Assembly (NCBI GenBank): GCA_027001815.1
Contig: JALTLT010000301.1
Location: 1-12,941 of the forward strand
Direction of reading: 5' to 3'
DNA from: Gammaproteobacteria bacterium
GTDB lineage: Bacteria; Pseudomonadota; Gammaproteobacteria; JALTLT01
Length of the DNA: 12,941 nucleotides
A program made the translations under genes and the position numbers. The notes under the pieces are model-generated. The model was not told the origin of the DNA. It was given only the letters and a program-made list of their open reading frames with translations, and made no database searches. Numbering within the stretch: position 1 is the first letter of the stretch; each line of letters starts with the position of its first letter. Shown piece after piece: positions 5,242 through 12,941 of this stretch.

Positions 5242-6603
5242 ATGCCGTCTCCCACGCAAGATGCGGCCTCCCGCCGCGACATCTACACCGTATCCCGCCT
5301 CAATGCGGAGGTGCGGGCCCTCCTGGAGGGCAGTTTCCCCCTCCTCTGGATCGAGGGAGAGATCTCCAATCTCGCCCGGCCGGCCTCTGGCCACATCTAT
5401 TTCAGCCTGAAAGACGCCCGCGCCCAGGTGCGCTGCGCCATGTTCCGCAACCGCAACCTGCGGCTGCGGTTCCAGCCCGCCAACGGCATGCAGGTGCTGG
5501 TGCGCGCCCGCATCACCCTCTACGAAGGGCGCGGCGAATTCCAGCTCGTGGTGGAACACATGGAGGAGGCGGGCGAAGGGCGCCTCCAGCGGGAGCTGGA
5601 GATCCTCAAGCAGCGCCTGGCGGCCGAGGGGCTCTTCGACCAGGCGCTGAAGCGCCCTCTGCCCCCCCTCCCCCGCCGCATCGGCGTGATCACTTCCCCC
5701 ACGGGTGCCGCCATCCGGGACATCCTCTCGGTCCTGCGTCGACGCATGCCATCCATACCGGTGCTGATCTACCCCGTGCCGGTACAGGGTGAGGGGGCGG
5801 CCGAGGCGATCGCCCGGGCCATCGCCACCGCCTCACGGCGGGCCGACTGCGACCTCCTGATCCTGGCCCGGGGCGGGGGCTCCCTCGAGGACCTCTGGCC
5901 CTTCAACGAGGAGGTAGTGGCACGCGCGATCCGCTCCTCCGCCCTGCCGGTGATCAGCGGCGTCGGCCACGAGATCGACTTCACCATCAGCGATCTGGCG
6001 GCGGATCACCGTGCACCCACCCCTTCCGCCGCCGCCGAGAGCGCGGTACCGGACCGCCGGGAGCTGTCGAGCCGGCTGACGAGATACCGGCAGCAGCTCG
6101 TCACCGCCATGGAGGGCCGGCTGACGGGCACCCGTCTCCGGCTCCGCCATCTCGCCACCCGTCTCCAGCAGCAGCAGCCGATCAACCGCCTGTTGCAGCA
6201 TCGGCTGCGTCTCGACGAGCTGGGCATGCGCATGGGACGGGCGATACGCGGTGTGATCGAGATACACAGACACCAACTGCACCGGCAGCAGGCACGGCTC
6301 TCCGGCCACGATCCCCGACGGCGTGTGGAGAGGCTGAGGCTCCGGCTCGCCCCCCTGCAGCAGCGTCTGGCACGCGGCGTGGGGGAACAGATCGACCGCC
6401 GCCGCGAGCACTTGCGTACTCTCGTGGCCACCCTCGACGGCATCAGCCCCCTGGCCACGTTGGGACGTGGCTACGCCATCGTCTCCCGCCTGGAGGATGG
6501 CCGGGTGATCCGTGACGCCCGTGACGCGAACCCGGGCGAACGGGTGCGCGCCCGCCTCGCCCGCGGCGCCCTGCTCTGCCGGGTGGAGGAGAGAGAAGAG
6601 TGA
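5242..6603 (+). CDS. xseA: Exodeoxyribonuclease VII large subunit
   Basis: This is the catalytic subunit of exonuclease VII, which with XseB degrades single-stranded DNA from both ends in repair and recombination. The ATG at 5242 gives 453 aa, close to the usual ~450. The longer frame upstream would run through the terminator hairpin and is not family-like. An N-terminal OB-fold (about 10-110) contains LWIEGEISNLARPASGHIYFSLKD. The catalytic domain (about 120-310) includes RIGVITSPTGAAIRDIL, the LARGGGSLEDLWPFN loop near residue 210, and GHEIDFTISDLAADHRAPTPSAAAE with the conserved His and Asp near 243-246. A long Arg/Gln-rich helical region, expected coiled coil, follows at about 275-400. 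The family-typical LATLGRGYAIV motif comes near the C-terminus. It overlaps the M23 gene by 4 bases (GTGA), implying coupled translation. No xseB is in the window. Confidence 0.97.
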   Translation: MPSPTQDAASRRDIYTVSRLNAEVRALLEGSFPLLWIEGEISNLARPASGHIYFSLKDARAQVRCAMFRNRNLRLRFQPANGMQVLVRARITLYEGRGEFQLVVEHMEEAGEGRLQRELEILKQRLAAEGLFDQALKRPLPPLPRRIGVITSPTGAAIRDILSVLRRRMPSIPVLIYPVPVQGEGAAEAIARAIATASRRADCDLLILARGGGSLEDLWPFNEEVVARAIRSSALPVISGVGHEIDFTISDLAADHRAPTPSAAAESAVPDRRELSSRLTRYRQQLVTAMEGRLTGTRLRLRHLATRLQQQQPINRLLQHRLRLDELGMRMGRAIRGVIEIHRHQLHRQQARLSGHDPRRRVERLRLRLAPLQQRLARGVGEQIDRRREHLRTLVATLDGISPLATLGRGYAIVSRLEDGRVIRDARDANPGERVRARLARGALLCRVEEREE

Positions 6604-7466
6604 ACGGCAGCACCGGCGCAACCACTTCACCCGCCCCCCGGCGGCCATCCCCCCTCCTGCTGCTGGCGGCAATGCTGCTGCTCCTCCCGCCGACCTCCCT
6701 TGCCGCCCTTCCCCGGCACGATCCGGTACCCGGTGGCGTGGCGGTGATCGACCTCGGCCCGGAGGATCACCCTCCTGCCGTCCGTTACGGCGAGAAACGG
6801 GTCCTGGTGCTCCCGCGCGACGGCCGCTGGTACGCGGTGGTCGGCCTCGGGCTGCAGGAGAAACCGGGCCCCCGCACCCTGGAAGTCCGGGTGGAGGGGG
6901 GGACGCCACGGCGGGTGACGTTCGAGATCGGCCACCGGGAGTACGAGACACAACGTCTCACCCTCAAGAACCGGCGTATGGTCAACCCCTACAAGAAGGA
7001 TCTCGACCGTATCGCACGGGAACGCAAACGGATCCTCTCCGCCCTGCGCCACTGGCAGGAGCGCCCCCTCTCCGACCTCACCTTCTTCCGCCCCGCCGAG
7101 GGGCCCCTCAGCAGTCGTTTCGGCCTGCGACGCTACTTCAACGATCAGCCCCGCAAGCCGCACAGCGGCCTCGACATCGCCGCTCCCCGAGGCACGCCGG
7201 TGGTGGCCCCGCTGGACGGAACGGTGATCGAGGCGGGCGACTTCTTCTTCAATGGACGCACCCTCTTCCTCGACCATGGACAGGGGCTGGTCACCATGTA
7301 CTGCCACCTGGAGGAGATGAGTGTCCGTCCCGGCGATCGGGTACGTGCCGGCGAGCCCATCGGCCGGGTCGGCAGCAGTGGCAGGGTCACCGGCCCCCAC
7401 CTCCACTGGTCGGTGAGTCTCAACGGCGTGATGGTCAATCCGGAACTCTTTCTCGACGCGGAGTGA
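6600..7466 (+). CDS. Exported M23-family zinc metallopeptidase (peptidoglycan endopeptidase)
   Basis: This is a predicted LytM-type endopeptidase cutting peptide cross-links in the cell wall. The start is a GTG overlapping the xseA stop (GTGA), giving 288 aa. A hydrophobic segment at about 18-36 (LLLLAAMLLLLPPTSLAA) is a signal peptide or anchor. An N-terminal beta-rich domain (about 44-125, with GGVAVIDLG, RWYAVVGL and an EVRVEGGTPRRVTFEI strand) matches the layout of M23 N-terminal regulatory domains. The M23 domain (about 165-285) has all expected zinc ligands and catalytic histidines: His188 and Asp192 in HSGLDIA, His236 in YCHLEE, and His267/His269 in GPHLHWS. All catalytic residues are present, so it should be active, unlike degenerate EnvC- or NlpD-type activators. 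It is co-transcribed with xseA, and no partner gene in the window explains its job further. Confidence 0.93.
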   Translation: MNGSTGATTSPAPRRPSPLLLLAAMLLLLPPTSLAALPRHDPVPGGVAVIDLGPEDHPPAVRYGEKRVLVLPRDGRWYAVVGLGLQEKPGPRTLEVRVEGGTPRRVTFEIGHREYETQRLTLKNRRMVNPYKKDLDRIARERKRILSALRHWQERPLSDLTFFRPAEGPLSSRFGLRRYFNDQPRKPHSGLDIAAPRGTPVVAPLDGTVIEAGDFFFNGRTLFLDHGQGLVTMYCHLEEMSVRPGDRVRAGEPIGRVGSSGRVTGPHLHWSVSLNGVMVNPELFLDAE

Positions 7467-7528
7467 GGGCCTCTTCACCGGGGGTTCCCCGTTGGTGAAT
7501 ATTACCCATTCTCCGGCGTGTCATATCT

Positions 7529-7558
7529 CTGGCGCCTGCCAGGCCCTTTGCCTATACT
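7529..7558 (+). promoter_or_regulatory. Candidate promoter for subtilase 1
   Basis: The -10 hexamer TATACT (7553-7558) matches consensus at five of six positions. The best upstream partner, CTGGCG (7529-7534) at 18-bp spacing, is weak. A start near 7565 would give a leader of about 280 bases containing the hairpins described for this region. Confidence 0.35.
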
Positions 7559-7740
7559 CGAGGTTATCGGGTCATGTGCGGAAGGCACGTGCCTGCGGAG
7601 AGGGTCCTGCCCGAACAGAAGGCATTCCCATTGCCACCACTGCCCGAAGGATACCACCTTGCCCGGTGGCCCCTTTCACGGAGGAAAGGAATTCGGCACC
7701 CTCCCGACAGGAACCCCGGCAAAGGATCCGCAACATTGGC

Positions 7741-7773
7741 ACGACCTCCCTTCTCGGCGAGGAGGAGGGTCGT
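7741..7773 (+). other. Long imperfect hairpin in the subtilase 1 leader
   Basis: ACGACC (7741-7746) pairs with GGTCGT (7768-7773), and the stem continues inward through TCCCTTCTCG against CGAGGAGGAG with a few mismatches or bulges around a very short loop. No T-run follows, so a role in mRNA stability, a protein site or RNA structure is more likely than termination. Confidence 0.45.
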
Positions 7774-7846
7774 GGACGGCCGTTGGGGAACAGCATCTCC
7801 CCCGCTGCCAATCCAGAAAACATTGCATACCTAACGAGGTAACGAC

Positions 7847-9481
7847 ATGATGCGCAATGCAATCCGATCCATCCTGCGACTCGCCGCTGCCACCTCCCTG
7901 GTGGGCGCGCTTGCCGCTCCCCTTGCTGCCCAGGCCACCCCGGAGCGCCCCAAGTGGGTGCCAGGCGAGGTGATCGTGAAGTTCAAGGAGGGTGTCGGCC
8001 CGGCCCAGATCCAGCAGTTCCATTCCGCCTACAACCTGAAGACCCTGCGTCGGTACAAGCTGGTGGCGGCCGAACATCTCAAGCTGCCCAAGGGATGGAC
8101 CGTGGAGCGAGCCCTGGCCACTCTCGGTAACCTGGGCATCATCGACAGCATCAGCCCCAACTACTACCGCTACATCGACGCCATCCCCAACGACAGCCAG
8201 TTCGACCAGCTCTGGGGCATGCACAACACCGGCCAGACCGGCGGCACACCGGACGTGGACATCGATGCCCCGGAGGCGTGGGACATCACCACCGGTGACG
8301 CCAACGTCGTTGTGGCGGTGATCGACAGTGGCATGCAGCTCGACCACCCTGACCTCGCCGGCAACCTCTACGTCAACCCCGGCGAGATCCCCGGAAACGG
8401 CATCGACGACGACGGCAACGGCTACGTGGACGACGTCCACGGCTGGGACTTCGTCGCGAACGACAACGACCCCGGCCCCGCGGGCGGAGGGTGTGGCGGG
8501 CACGGCACCCATACGGCCGGCACCATCGGTGCGGTGGGCAACGACGGTCTCGGCGTGGCCGGCGTCAACTGGAACGTCCAGATCATGCCCCTCCGCGCCT
8601 TCAAGCCGATCCTCGTGATCTTCTGCGGTGGTGACGATGCGGCCCTGATGGCCTCCGTGGAGTACCACACCATGATGGGCGTGCGGGTCTCCAGCAACAG
8701 TTGGGGCGGGACCGGCTACAACGGCGCCATGGAAGCGCTGATCCGCGCCTCCAAGTCGGTGTTCGTCGCCGCGGCCGGCAACGACGGGCGAAACAACGAC
8801 TCCACACCGCAGTATCCTGCCAGCTATGACGTGGACGGCATCATCGCAGTGGCGGCCAACGACCACAACGGTGCCCTCGCCAGCTTCTCCAACTATGGTG
8901 CCAGCGTGGATGTCTCGGCGCCGGGGGTCGGGATCCTCAGCACCCTGCCCACCGACAGCTGGGGCGCCTTCGATGGCACTTCCATGGCCACCCCGCACGT
9001 CGCCGGCATTGCGGCCCTTCTGCTCAGCGTCGACCCCAACCTCACCGTCAACGAGATGAAATGGGACATCCTCAACGGCATCGATGCCGGCGGACTTCCC
9101 GTTCTCACCGGCGGCCGGGCCAACGCATACAAGGCACTGCAGAATGCCCTGACCGCCCCCGAGGTGGCTGCCTCGGTGACCTCGCTCAGCGGCAGTACCG
9201 TGTCGCCGGGCGGCTCTGTCACCTACTCGGCCTCGGTCACCAACACCGGTACCGTCACCCGTACCACCAAGGTGAGGCTCTACGCCAGGCTCGCCGACGG
9301 CACGGAGGTCTCCCTGCTCGGTCCGGCGACCATCACGCTGGCTCCCGGTGAGACCCAGAGCGTCACGCAGACCAAGACCGTACCTGCCAGCCTCGCTCCC
9401 CAGGATGTGGAGGTGGTGGCCCAGGCAGAGTCGGACGTGAGCTTCGACGAGTCCACCATCGTCTACACCATCGTCCCCTGA
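7847..9481 (+). CDS. Secreted subtilisin-like serine protease (S8), paralogue 1
   Basis: This 544-aa exported protease has a signal peptide at about 1-30 (hydrophobic AAATSLVGALAAPLA, then AQA). A prodomain follows at about 38-110 (PGEVIVKFKEGV...), the typical inhibitor/chaperone segment. The S8 catalytic domain (about 120-435) has a complete triad: Asp160 in VIDSGMQLDHPDL, His219 in GGHGTHTAG and Ser379 in GTSMATPHVAG. The oxyanion residue is Asn311 in AAAGND. An acidic loop, GIDDDGNGYVDD (185-196), looks calcium-binding. Cys216 and Cys260 are the only mature cysteines and may form a disulfide. A C-terminal beta-sandwich (about 438-544, VSPGGSVTYSASVTNTG) resembles CARDB/DUF11-type repeats. 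There is no PEP-CTERM or other anchor, so it is probably released. The ATG with GAGGT upstream is a plausible start. A terminator follows, so it may be transcribed apart from paralogue 2. Confidence 0.95.
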   Translation: MMRNAIRSILRLAAATSLVGALAAPLAAQATPERPKWVPGEVIVKFKEGVGPAQIQQFHSAYNLKTLRRYKLVAAEHLKLPKGWTVERALATLGNLGIIDSISPNYYRYIDAIPNDSQFDQLWGMHNTGQTGGTPDVDIDAPEAWDITTGDANVVVAVIDSGMQLDHPDLAGNLYVNPGEIPGNGIDDDGNGYVDDVHGWDFVANDNDPGPAGGGCGGHGTHTAGTIGAVGNDGLGVAGVNWNVQIMPLRAFKPILVIFCGGDDAALMASVEYHTMMGVRVSSNSWGGTGYNGAMEALIRASKSVFVAAAGNDGRNNDSTPQYPASYDVDGIIAVAANDHNGALASFSNYGASVDVSAPGVGILSTLPTDSWGAFDGTSMATPHVAGIAALLLSVDPNLTVNEMKWDILNGIDAGGLPVLTGGRANAYKALQNALTAPEVAASVTSLSGSTVSPGGSVTYSASVTNTGTVTRTTKVRLYARLADGTEVSLLGPATITLAPGETQSVTQTKTVPASLAPQDVEVVAQAESDVSFDESTIVYTIVP

Positions 9482-9493
9482 AGGGAGGGGGAG

Positions 9494-9536
9494 GTCGTCG
9501 GGGAGAGGGCAGGGAACGCCCCTTCCCGGCGACTTT
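9494..9536 (+). terminator. Terminator between the two subtilase genes
   Basis: An outer stem GTCG/CGAC encloses CGGGGA and AGGG segments facing CCCCTTCCCGG, with G-T wobbles and one bulge, and is followed by TTT. It starts 13 bases after the stop of paralogue 1. The T-run is short, so termination may be partial. A similar string, CCCCTTTCCCGGCG, recurs near 9581-9594. Confidence 0.5.
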
Positions 9537-9710
9537 CCGATACGACACATCACTTCCCGCACCTGCACAACGACAACAGAACCCCTTTCCCGGCGTGAGG
9601 GACGGCCCGGCGCTCTCTCTTCACAGACCGCGGCCATCCCCCAGCCGTCTGCTTCCGCTCACCGTCACGCGGACAGCAGCAGGAACCGACACACAAGGAG
9701 AACCAACACC

Positions 9711-11726
9711 ATGATCAGAACCACCATTCGACGCGTCGGCGTCGCCGCCGCCGTATCCATCGCCCTGGCCGGCGGCGGAGCACTCGCCGCGACTGCCCAG
9801 GCGGCCCCGCCGGCAACACCCGCCTTCATGCCGGGAGAAGTGATCGTGACTTTCAAGGAGGGGGTCGCCCTCGATCAGGCGAATGCCTTCATCGAGGGAT
9901 ACGGCGCCACCGCTCTCAAGCGGTTCTCCACCATCAACGCCTGGCACCTCAAGCTCCCCGAAGGGATGAAGGCGAAGGAGGCGATCTCGCTGCTGGGTTC
10001 CTCCGACCTCGTCCAGAGTGTCGATCTCAACTGGCTGCGCCAGCCCTCCGCCATCCCCAACGACACCCTTTTCGGTGAACTCTACGGGCTGCACAACACC
10101 GGGCAGACCGGCGGCACCCCTGATGCAGACATCGATGCCCCCGAGGCGTGGGACATCACCACCGGCGATCCCAACGTGGTGGTCGCCATCATCGACAGCG
10201 GCACCAGCCTGAACCATCCCGATCTCGCCGGCAACCTGTGGGTCAACCCCGGAGAGATCCCCGGCAACGGCATCGACGACGACGGCAACGGCTACGTGGA
10301 CGACGTCAACGGCTGGGATTTCACCGGCAACGACAACGATCCTTCCCCCACCGGCGGGAGCTGCGGCGGCCACGGTACCCACACCGCGGGAACGGTCGGC
10401 GCGGTGGGTAACAACGGGGAGGGTATCACCGGCGTCGCCTGGAACGTGCAGATCATGCCGCTGAAGGTATTCCGCCTCTTCTTCGGCCTCTGCTCCGCCC
10501 CCGATTCGGCCCTCATCGGTGCCATCGAGTACTCGGGCAAGATGGGTGCAGCCATCTCCAACAACAGTTGGGGTGGCGGTGGCTATTCGGCGGCCATGGA
10601 GGATGCCATCCGTGCCAGCGAGACGCTGTTCGTGGCAGCCGCCGGCAACGATGCCCGCAACAACGACTCCACGCCTCAATATCCGGCCAACTACAACCTG
10701 GACAACGTCCTGGCCGTGGCCGCCACCGACAGCAACGACGCCCTGGCCAGCTTCTCCAACTACGGCACCTCCGTCGAGGTGGCGGCGCCCGGCGTCGGTA
10801 CCCTCAGCACGGTCCCCTACGCCTCCATCAACAACGTCACGGTCAGTGGCGTCACTTACAACGGCAACTGGATCGAGAACGCTGCCCGGATCAGCGCCAG
10901 CGGTCCGCTGATGGATGGCGGTCTGTGTGACTCGGTGGGTGCATGGGGGGGCGCCATCGTCCTCTGCGAACGCGGCAACATCACCTTCTTCGAAAAGGTG
11001 AGCAACGCCCAGGCGGGCGGCGCCGCAGGGGTGCTGATCTACAACAACGCACCCGGCAACTTCAACGGCACCCTGGGTGCCGGCAACAGTTCGGCGATCC
11101 CGGCCATCAGCCTCACCCAGGCAGACGGTCAGTATCTGGTCGCCAACGAGCTGGGCAACATCGCCGACCTGGTCAGCATCTACGATCCCAACGGCAACGG
11201 CTACGACTACTTCTCCGGCACCTCCATGGCCACCCCGCACGTGGCCGGCCTGGCGGCACTGCTGAAGGCGCAGGATCCGAGCCTCACCCATCGCGAGATG
11301 CGCTGGATCATCATGAACAGCGGTGACAACAAGGGCCTGCCGGTGGAGACCGGTTCCCGGGTCAACGCCTTCAACGCCGTCTCCATGGCCGCGGCAGGCC
11401 CGGAGATCTCCATCACCATCACGCCGCTCGGCCCGACCACCGTGTCTCCCGGCAGCACCGTCACCTATGAGGCGGTGGTAACCAACAACTCGGGAGCCGC
11501 AGCCACCGTCCAGGCGATGGTCTATGCCCGCCTCGACAACGGTCAGGAGATCACCGTCGCGGGCCCGGTCACCATCGCCAACCTGGCGGCCGGCGGCAGC
11601 GTAAACCGTACCTTCACCGCCAGGGTCCCCAACTCCTTCGCCCCCGGGCAGGAGGTGGATCTCATCGGCCAGGTGGTCTCGGCCAACACCTTCGACGAGG
11701 CGCTGGTGACCTACACCATCCAGTAG
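9711..11726 (+). CDS. Secreted subtilisin-like serine protease (S8) with inserted PA-like domain, paralogue 2
   Basis: The 671-aa product has a signal peptide (about 1-32, VAAAVSIALAGGGALAATAQA). A prodomain follows at about 39-110 (MPGEVIVTFKEGV), then an S8 domain. The triad is Asp162 (IIDSGTSLNHPDL), His221 (GGHGTHTAG) and Ser505 (FSGTSMATPHVAG), with oxyanion Asn313. Unlike paralogue 1, about 125 residues (roughly 370-498) lie between the substrate-site strand PGVGTLSTVP and the catalytic serine. They contain GAIVLCERGNITFFEKVSNA, GAAGVLIYNN and IPAISLTQADG, the signature of a protease-associated (PA) domain, with Cys406/Cys419 as a likely disulfide. Cys218/Cys261 match the pair in paralogue 1. 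The acidic GIDDDGNGYVDD loop is retained, and a second GN-rich acidic stretch (YDPNGNGYDY) precedes the serine. The C-terminal beta-sandwich (about 565-671) matches that of paralogue 1. AAGGAG lies ten bases before the ATG. Confidence 0.95.
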   Translation: MIRTTIRRVGVAAAVSIALAGGGALAATAQAAPPATPAFMPGEVIVTFKEGVALDQANAFIEGYGATALKRFSTINAWHLKLPEGMKAKEAISLLGSSDLVQSVDLNWLRQPSAIPNDTLFGELYGLHNTGQTGGTPDADIDAPEAWDITTGDPNVVVAIIDSGTSLNHPDLAGNLWVNPGEIPGNGIDDDGNGYVDDVNGWDFTGNDNDPSPTGGSCGGHGTHTAGTVGAVGNNGEGITGVAWNVQIMPLKVFRLFFGLCSAPDSALIGAIEYSGKMGAAISNNSWGGGGYSAAMEDAIRASETLFVAAAGNDARNNDSTPQYPANYNLDNVLAVAATDSNDALASFSNYGTSVEVAAPGVGTLSTVPYASINNVTVSGVTYNGNWIENAARISASGPLMDGGLCDSVGAWGGAIVLCERGNITFFEKVSNAQAGGAAGVLIYNNAPGNFNGTLGAGNSSAIPAISLTQADGQYLVANELGNIADLVSIYDPNGNGYDYFSGTSMATPHVAGLAALLKAQDPSLTHREMRWIIMNSGDNKGLPVETGSRVNAFNAVSMAAAGPEISITITPLGPTTVSPGSTVTYEAVVTNNSGAAATVQAMVYARLDNGQEITVAGPVTIANLAAGGSVNRTFTARVPNSFAPGQEVDLIGQVVSANTFDEALVTYTIQ

Positions 11727-11751
11727 TCCGTCGAATCAAGGCAGGGCCCGG

Positions 11752-11788
11752 GAGGGGCTGCGGCGTCCGCCGCGGCCCCTCTCTTTTT
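11752..11788 (+). terminator. Rho-independent terminator after subtilase 2
   Basis: GAGGGGCTGCGG (11752-11763) pairs with CCGCGGCCCCTC (11770-11781), with a single T-G wobble and a 6-nt loop, followed by TCTTTTT. It is the strongest terminator in the window and lies 25 bases past the stop, facing the convergent methyltransferase gene. The opposite strand has no T-run, so it works in one direction. Confidence 0.85.
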
Positions 11789-11809
11789 GCCGGGTGCCGA
11801 AGAGGCCGC

Positions 11810-12941
11810 TCAGGCACGGACGAAGAGAGCGATCGACTCCACATGAGCGGTATGGGGGAACATATCCATCACCCCCGCCGCCTCCAGACGGTAGCCGTGA
11901 GTGCGCACCAGCTCGCCCGCATCCCGCGCCAGGCTGCCGGGGTGGCAGGCTACATAGACGATCCGCCCGGGCCGGGCGGCGGCTACCACCCCGAGGATCT
12001 CCAGGGCCCCCGAGCGGGGAGGGTCGAGCAGTACCCGGTCCCACCGCCGGAGCGCCCAGGGAGCCTGACGAGCCGCCTCGCCGGAGAGGTCGGCCACATG
12101 GAAGGAGACATTCCGGACACCGTTCTCCTCGGCATTGGCGCGCGCCTTGAGGATCAGCTCCCCGGCACCCTCGACGCCCACCACCTCGCTCGCGCCCCGG
12201 GCGAGGGGGAGAGTGAAATTGCCGATCCCGCAGAACAGGTCGAGCACCCTCTCCCCGCCGTCGAGTTCCAGCAGCTCCAGCGCACGGGCCACCATCGCGC
12301 GGTTGATGTCGAAGTTCACCTGAGTGAAATCGGAGGGTTCGAAACGCAGCCTCAGATCCCACTCCGGCAGAAGGTAGTGGAGGCGGGAATCGGCGGGCCA
12401 CAGGGGGTGCAGGGTGGCAGGTCCACCCGGCTGCAGCCAGACGTGGATTCCCCGCTCGCGGCCCCAGCAGGTGAGCCGTTCGAGATCCGGCTCGGCGAGG
12501 GGATCCAGGTGCCGGAAGGCGAGCGCCGCGGCATCGTCCGCTACCGCCACCTCGATCTGGGCGATGCGGTCACGGGCCCGGAGACCGCCGATCAGTTCCG
12601 AGAGATCCAGGAGGCGATCTCCGACCGCCGGATGGAGAACGGGGCACACTTCCATATCCGCCACCCAGGGCTTGTGCCGCTCACGGAAGCCGACCAGCAC
12701 CCTCCCCTTCTTGGGGACATCGCGCACCGCCAGGCGAGCCTTGCGGCGATAACCCCAGACCGGGCCGGTCAAGGGCGGCAACCAGCGCTCCGGCTCCACC
12801 CCGCCGATCCGCCGCAGGTTCTCGCGCAGGATCTTCTCCTTGTGGACGATCTGTCGTTCCGGAGCCAGATGCTGGAGAGCGCATCCTCCGCAGTAGCCGA
12901 AGTGGGGACAGCGGGGCTCCACCCGCTCCGGCGACGGTTCC
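11810..12941 (-). CDS. rlmD: 23S rRNA (uracil-5-)-methyltransferase, RlmD/RumA-type, 5' end beyond the window
   Basis: This SAM-dependent RNA m5U methyltransferase would modify U1939 of 23S rRNA if it is RlmD. The frame is open to the right edge: codons before the GTG at 12922 read EPSPER, joining VEPRCPHFGYCGGC as in RlmD homologues. The true start and the N-terminal TRAM domain (about 60 residues) are therefore outside, and 376 or so residues are visible. Iron-sulfur ligands are the three cysteines of CPHFGYCGGC plus the one in MEVCPVLHP. The methyltransferase core has FTQVNFDIN, the SAM motif VLDLFCGIGNFTLPLA, DPPRSGA, and the catalytic cysteine in VACHPGSLARDAGEL. The presumed base Glu lies in the HTAHVESIALF terminus. 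It is convergent with the subtilases, with only 83 bases between stops. RlmC or TrmA are less likely given the iron-sulfur motif and length. Confidence 0.92.
   Translation of the reverse strand, partial: EPSPERVEPRCPHFGYCGGCALQHLAPERQIVHKEKILRENLRRIGGVEPERWLPPLTGPVWGYRRKARLAVRDVPKKGRVLVGFRERHKPWVADMEVCPVLHPAVGDRLLDLSELIGGLRARDRIAQIEVAVADDAAALAFRHLDPLAEPDLERLTCWGRERGIHVWLQPGGPATLHPLWPADSRLHYLLPEWDLRLRFEPSDFTQVNFDINRAMVARALELLELDGGERVLDLFCGIGNFTLPLARGASEVVGVEGAGELILKARANAEENGVRNVSFHVADLSGEAARQAPWALRRWDRVLLDPPRSGALEILGVVAAARPGRIVYVACHPGSLARDAGELVRTHGYRLEAAGVMDMFPHTAHVESIALFVRA

Larger units (their letters stand above)
7467..7846 (+). other. Long non-coding stretch and leader upstream of subtilase 1
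   Basis: This 380-bp region has no supported gene. Just after the M23 stop an interrupted stem (TTCACC...GGTGAA with an inner GGGG/CCCC, about 7475-7500) may be a weak terminator, though it lacks a T-run. A TATACT -10-like box is at 7553-7558. A perfect palindrome, GGCACGTGCC, follows near 7585-7594, then CCACC/GGTGG at about 7654-7669, and a long imperfect hairpin at 7741-7773. The ribosome site GAGGT lies just before the ATG at 7847. Short frames through here are Cys- and Pro-rich in one register but resemble nothing known. No complete riboswitch core was recognised. Confidence 0.5.

Noticed and set aside
7570..7690. Riboswitch-like words (GGAGAGGG, CCTGCCCG, GCCCGAAGGA) recalling glycine or cobalamin elements
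   Set aside because: The words occur alone. The paired helices and conserved core order of either class could not be assembled.
7518..7850. A Cys/His-rich 110-codon frame just before subtilase 1, considered as a small metal-binding protein
   Set aside because: Its cysteines show no recognisable spacing motif, it has no ribosome site, and it overlaps the subtilase start by a few bases in another frame with no other support.
7676..11291. Long minus-strand open frames (653 and 556 codons) opposite the subtilases
   Set aside because: Both are shadows of the GC-rich protease genes and resemble each other only because the proteases do. They are Val/Gly/His/Asp-rich with no domain signature.
1..12941. 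CRISPR array, tRNA, rRNA, integrase or transposase genes
   Set aside because: No regularly spaced short repeats, tRNA-like cloverleaf, rRNA sequence or recombinase motif was found. The only dispersed repeat is the pair described.

Overview
This window looks like chromosomal DNA of a high-GC gammaproteobacterium. GuaA, GuaB, XseA and an RlmD-type methyltransferase all read like proteobacterial housekeeping proteins, and guaBA lying divergent from xseA is a familiar gammaproteobacterial arrangement. A small exported protein resembling SoxXA-binding proteins hints at a sulfur oxidiser (Chromatiales-like), but this is weak evidence. I see no phage, integrase, transposase, tRNA, rRNA or CRISPR.

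Layout. 1-292 is non-coding and carries a 24-bp near-perfect palindrome. 293-647 (minus) is the C-terminal end of a GMC-family oxidoreductase, cut where a structured repeat begins (648-811). guaA (1056-2639) and guaB (2718-4184) follow on the minus strand as a guaBA operon for GMP synthesis. A second copy of the repeat (4342-4511) lies in the guaB leader, directly next to a near-consensus sigma70 promoter. The two copies are direct repeats bracketing guaBA. On the plus strand come a 100-aa secreted SoxK-like protein (4851-5153) with a strong terminator, then xseA (5242-6603) overlapping a secreted M23 endopeptidase gene (6600-7466). A 380-bp non-coding stretch precedes two tandem secreted subtilases (7847-9481 and 9711-11726). 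The second subtilase has a PA-like domain inserted before its catalytic serine. A convergent RNA m5U methyltransferase gene (rlmD-like, minus) runs off the right edge.

How they work together. guaB and guaA catalyse IMP to XMP to GMP. xseA (DNA repair) and the M23 peptidase (cell wall) share a transcript but not an obvious pathway. The two subtilases are exported paralogues from a local duplication.

The least ordinary thing here is the roughly 164-170 bp repeat. It is a chain of five hairpins with imperfect terminal inverted repeats, the two copies are 94% identical without indels, and one stem shows a compensatory base-pair change. It resembles a MITE-like or structured intergenic element placed in the leader and the downstream flank of guaBA.
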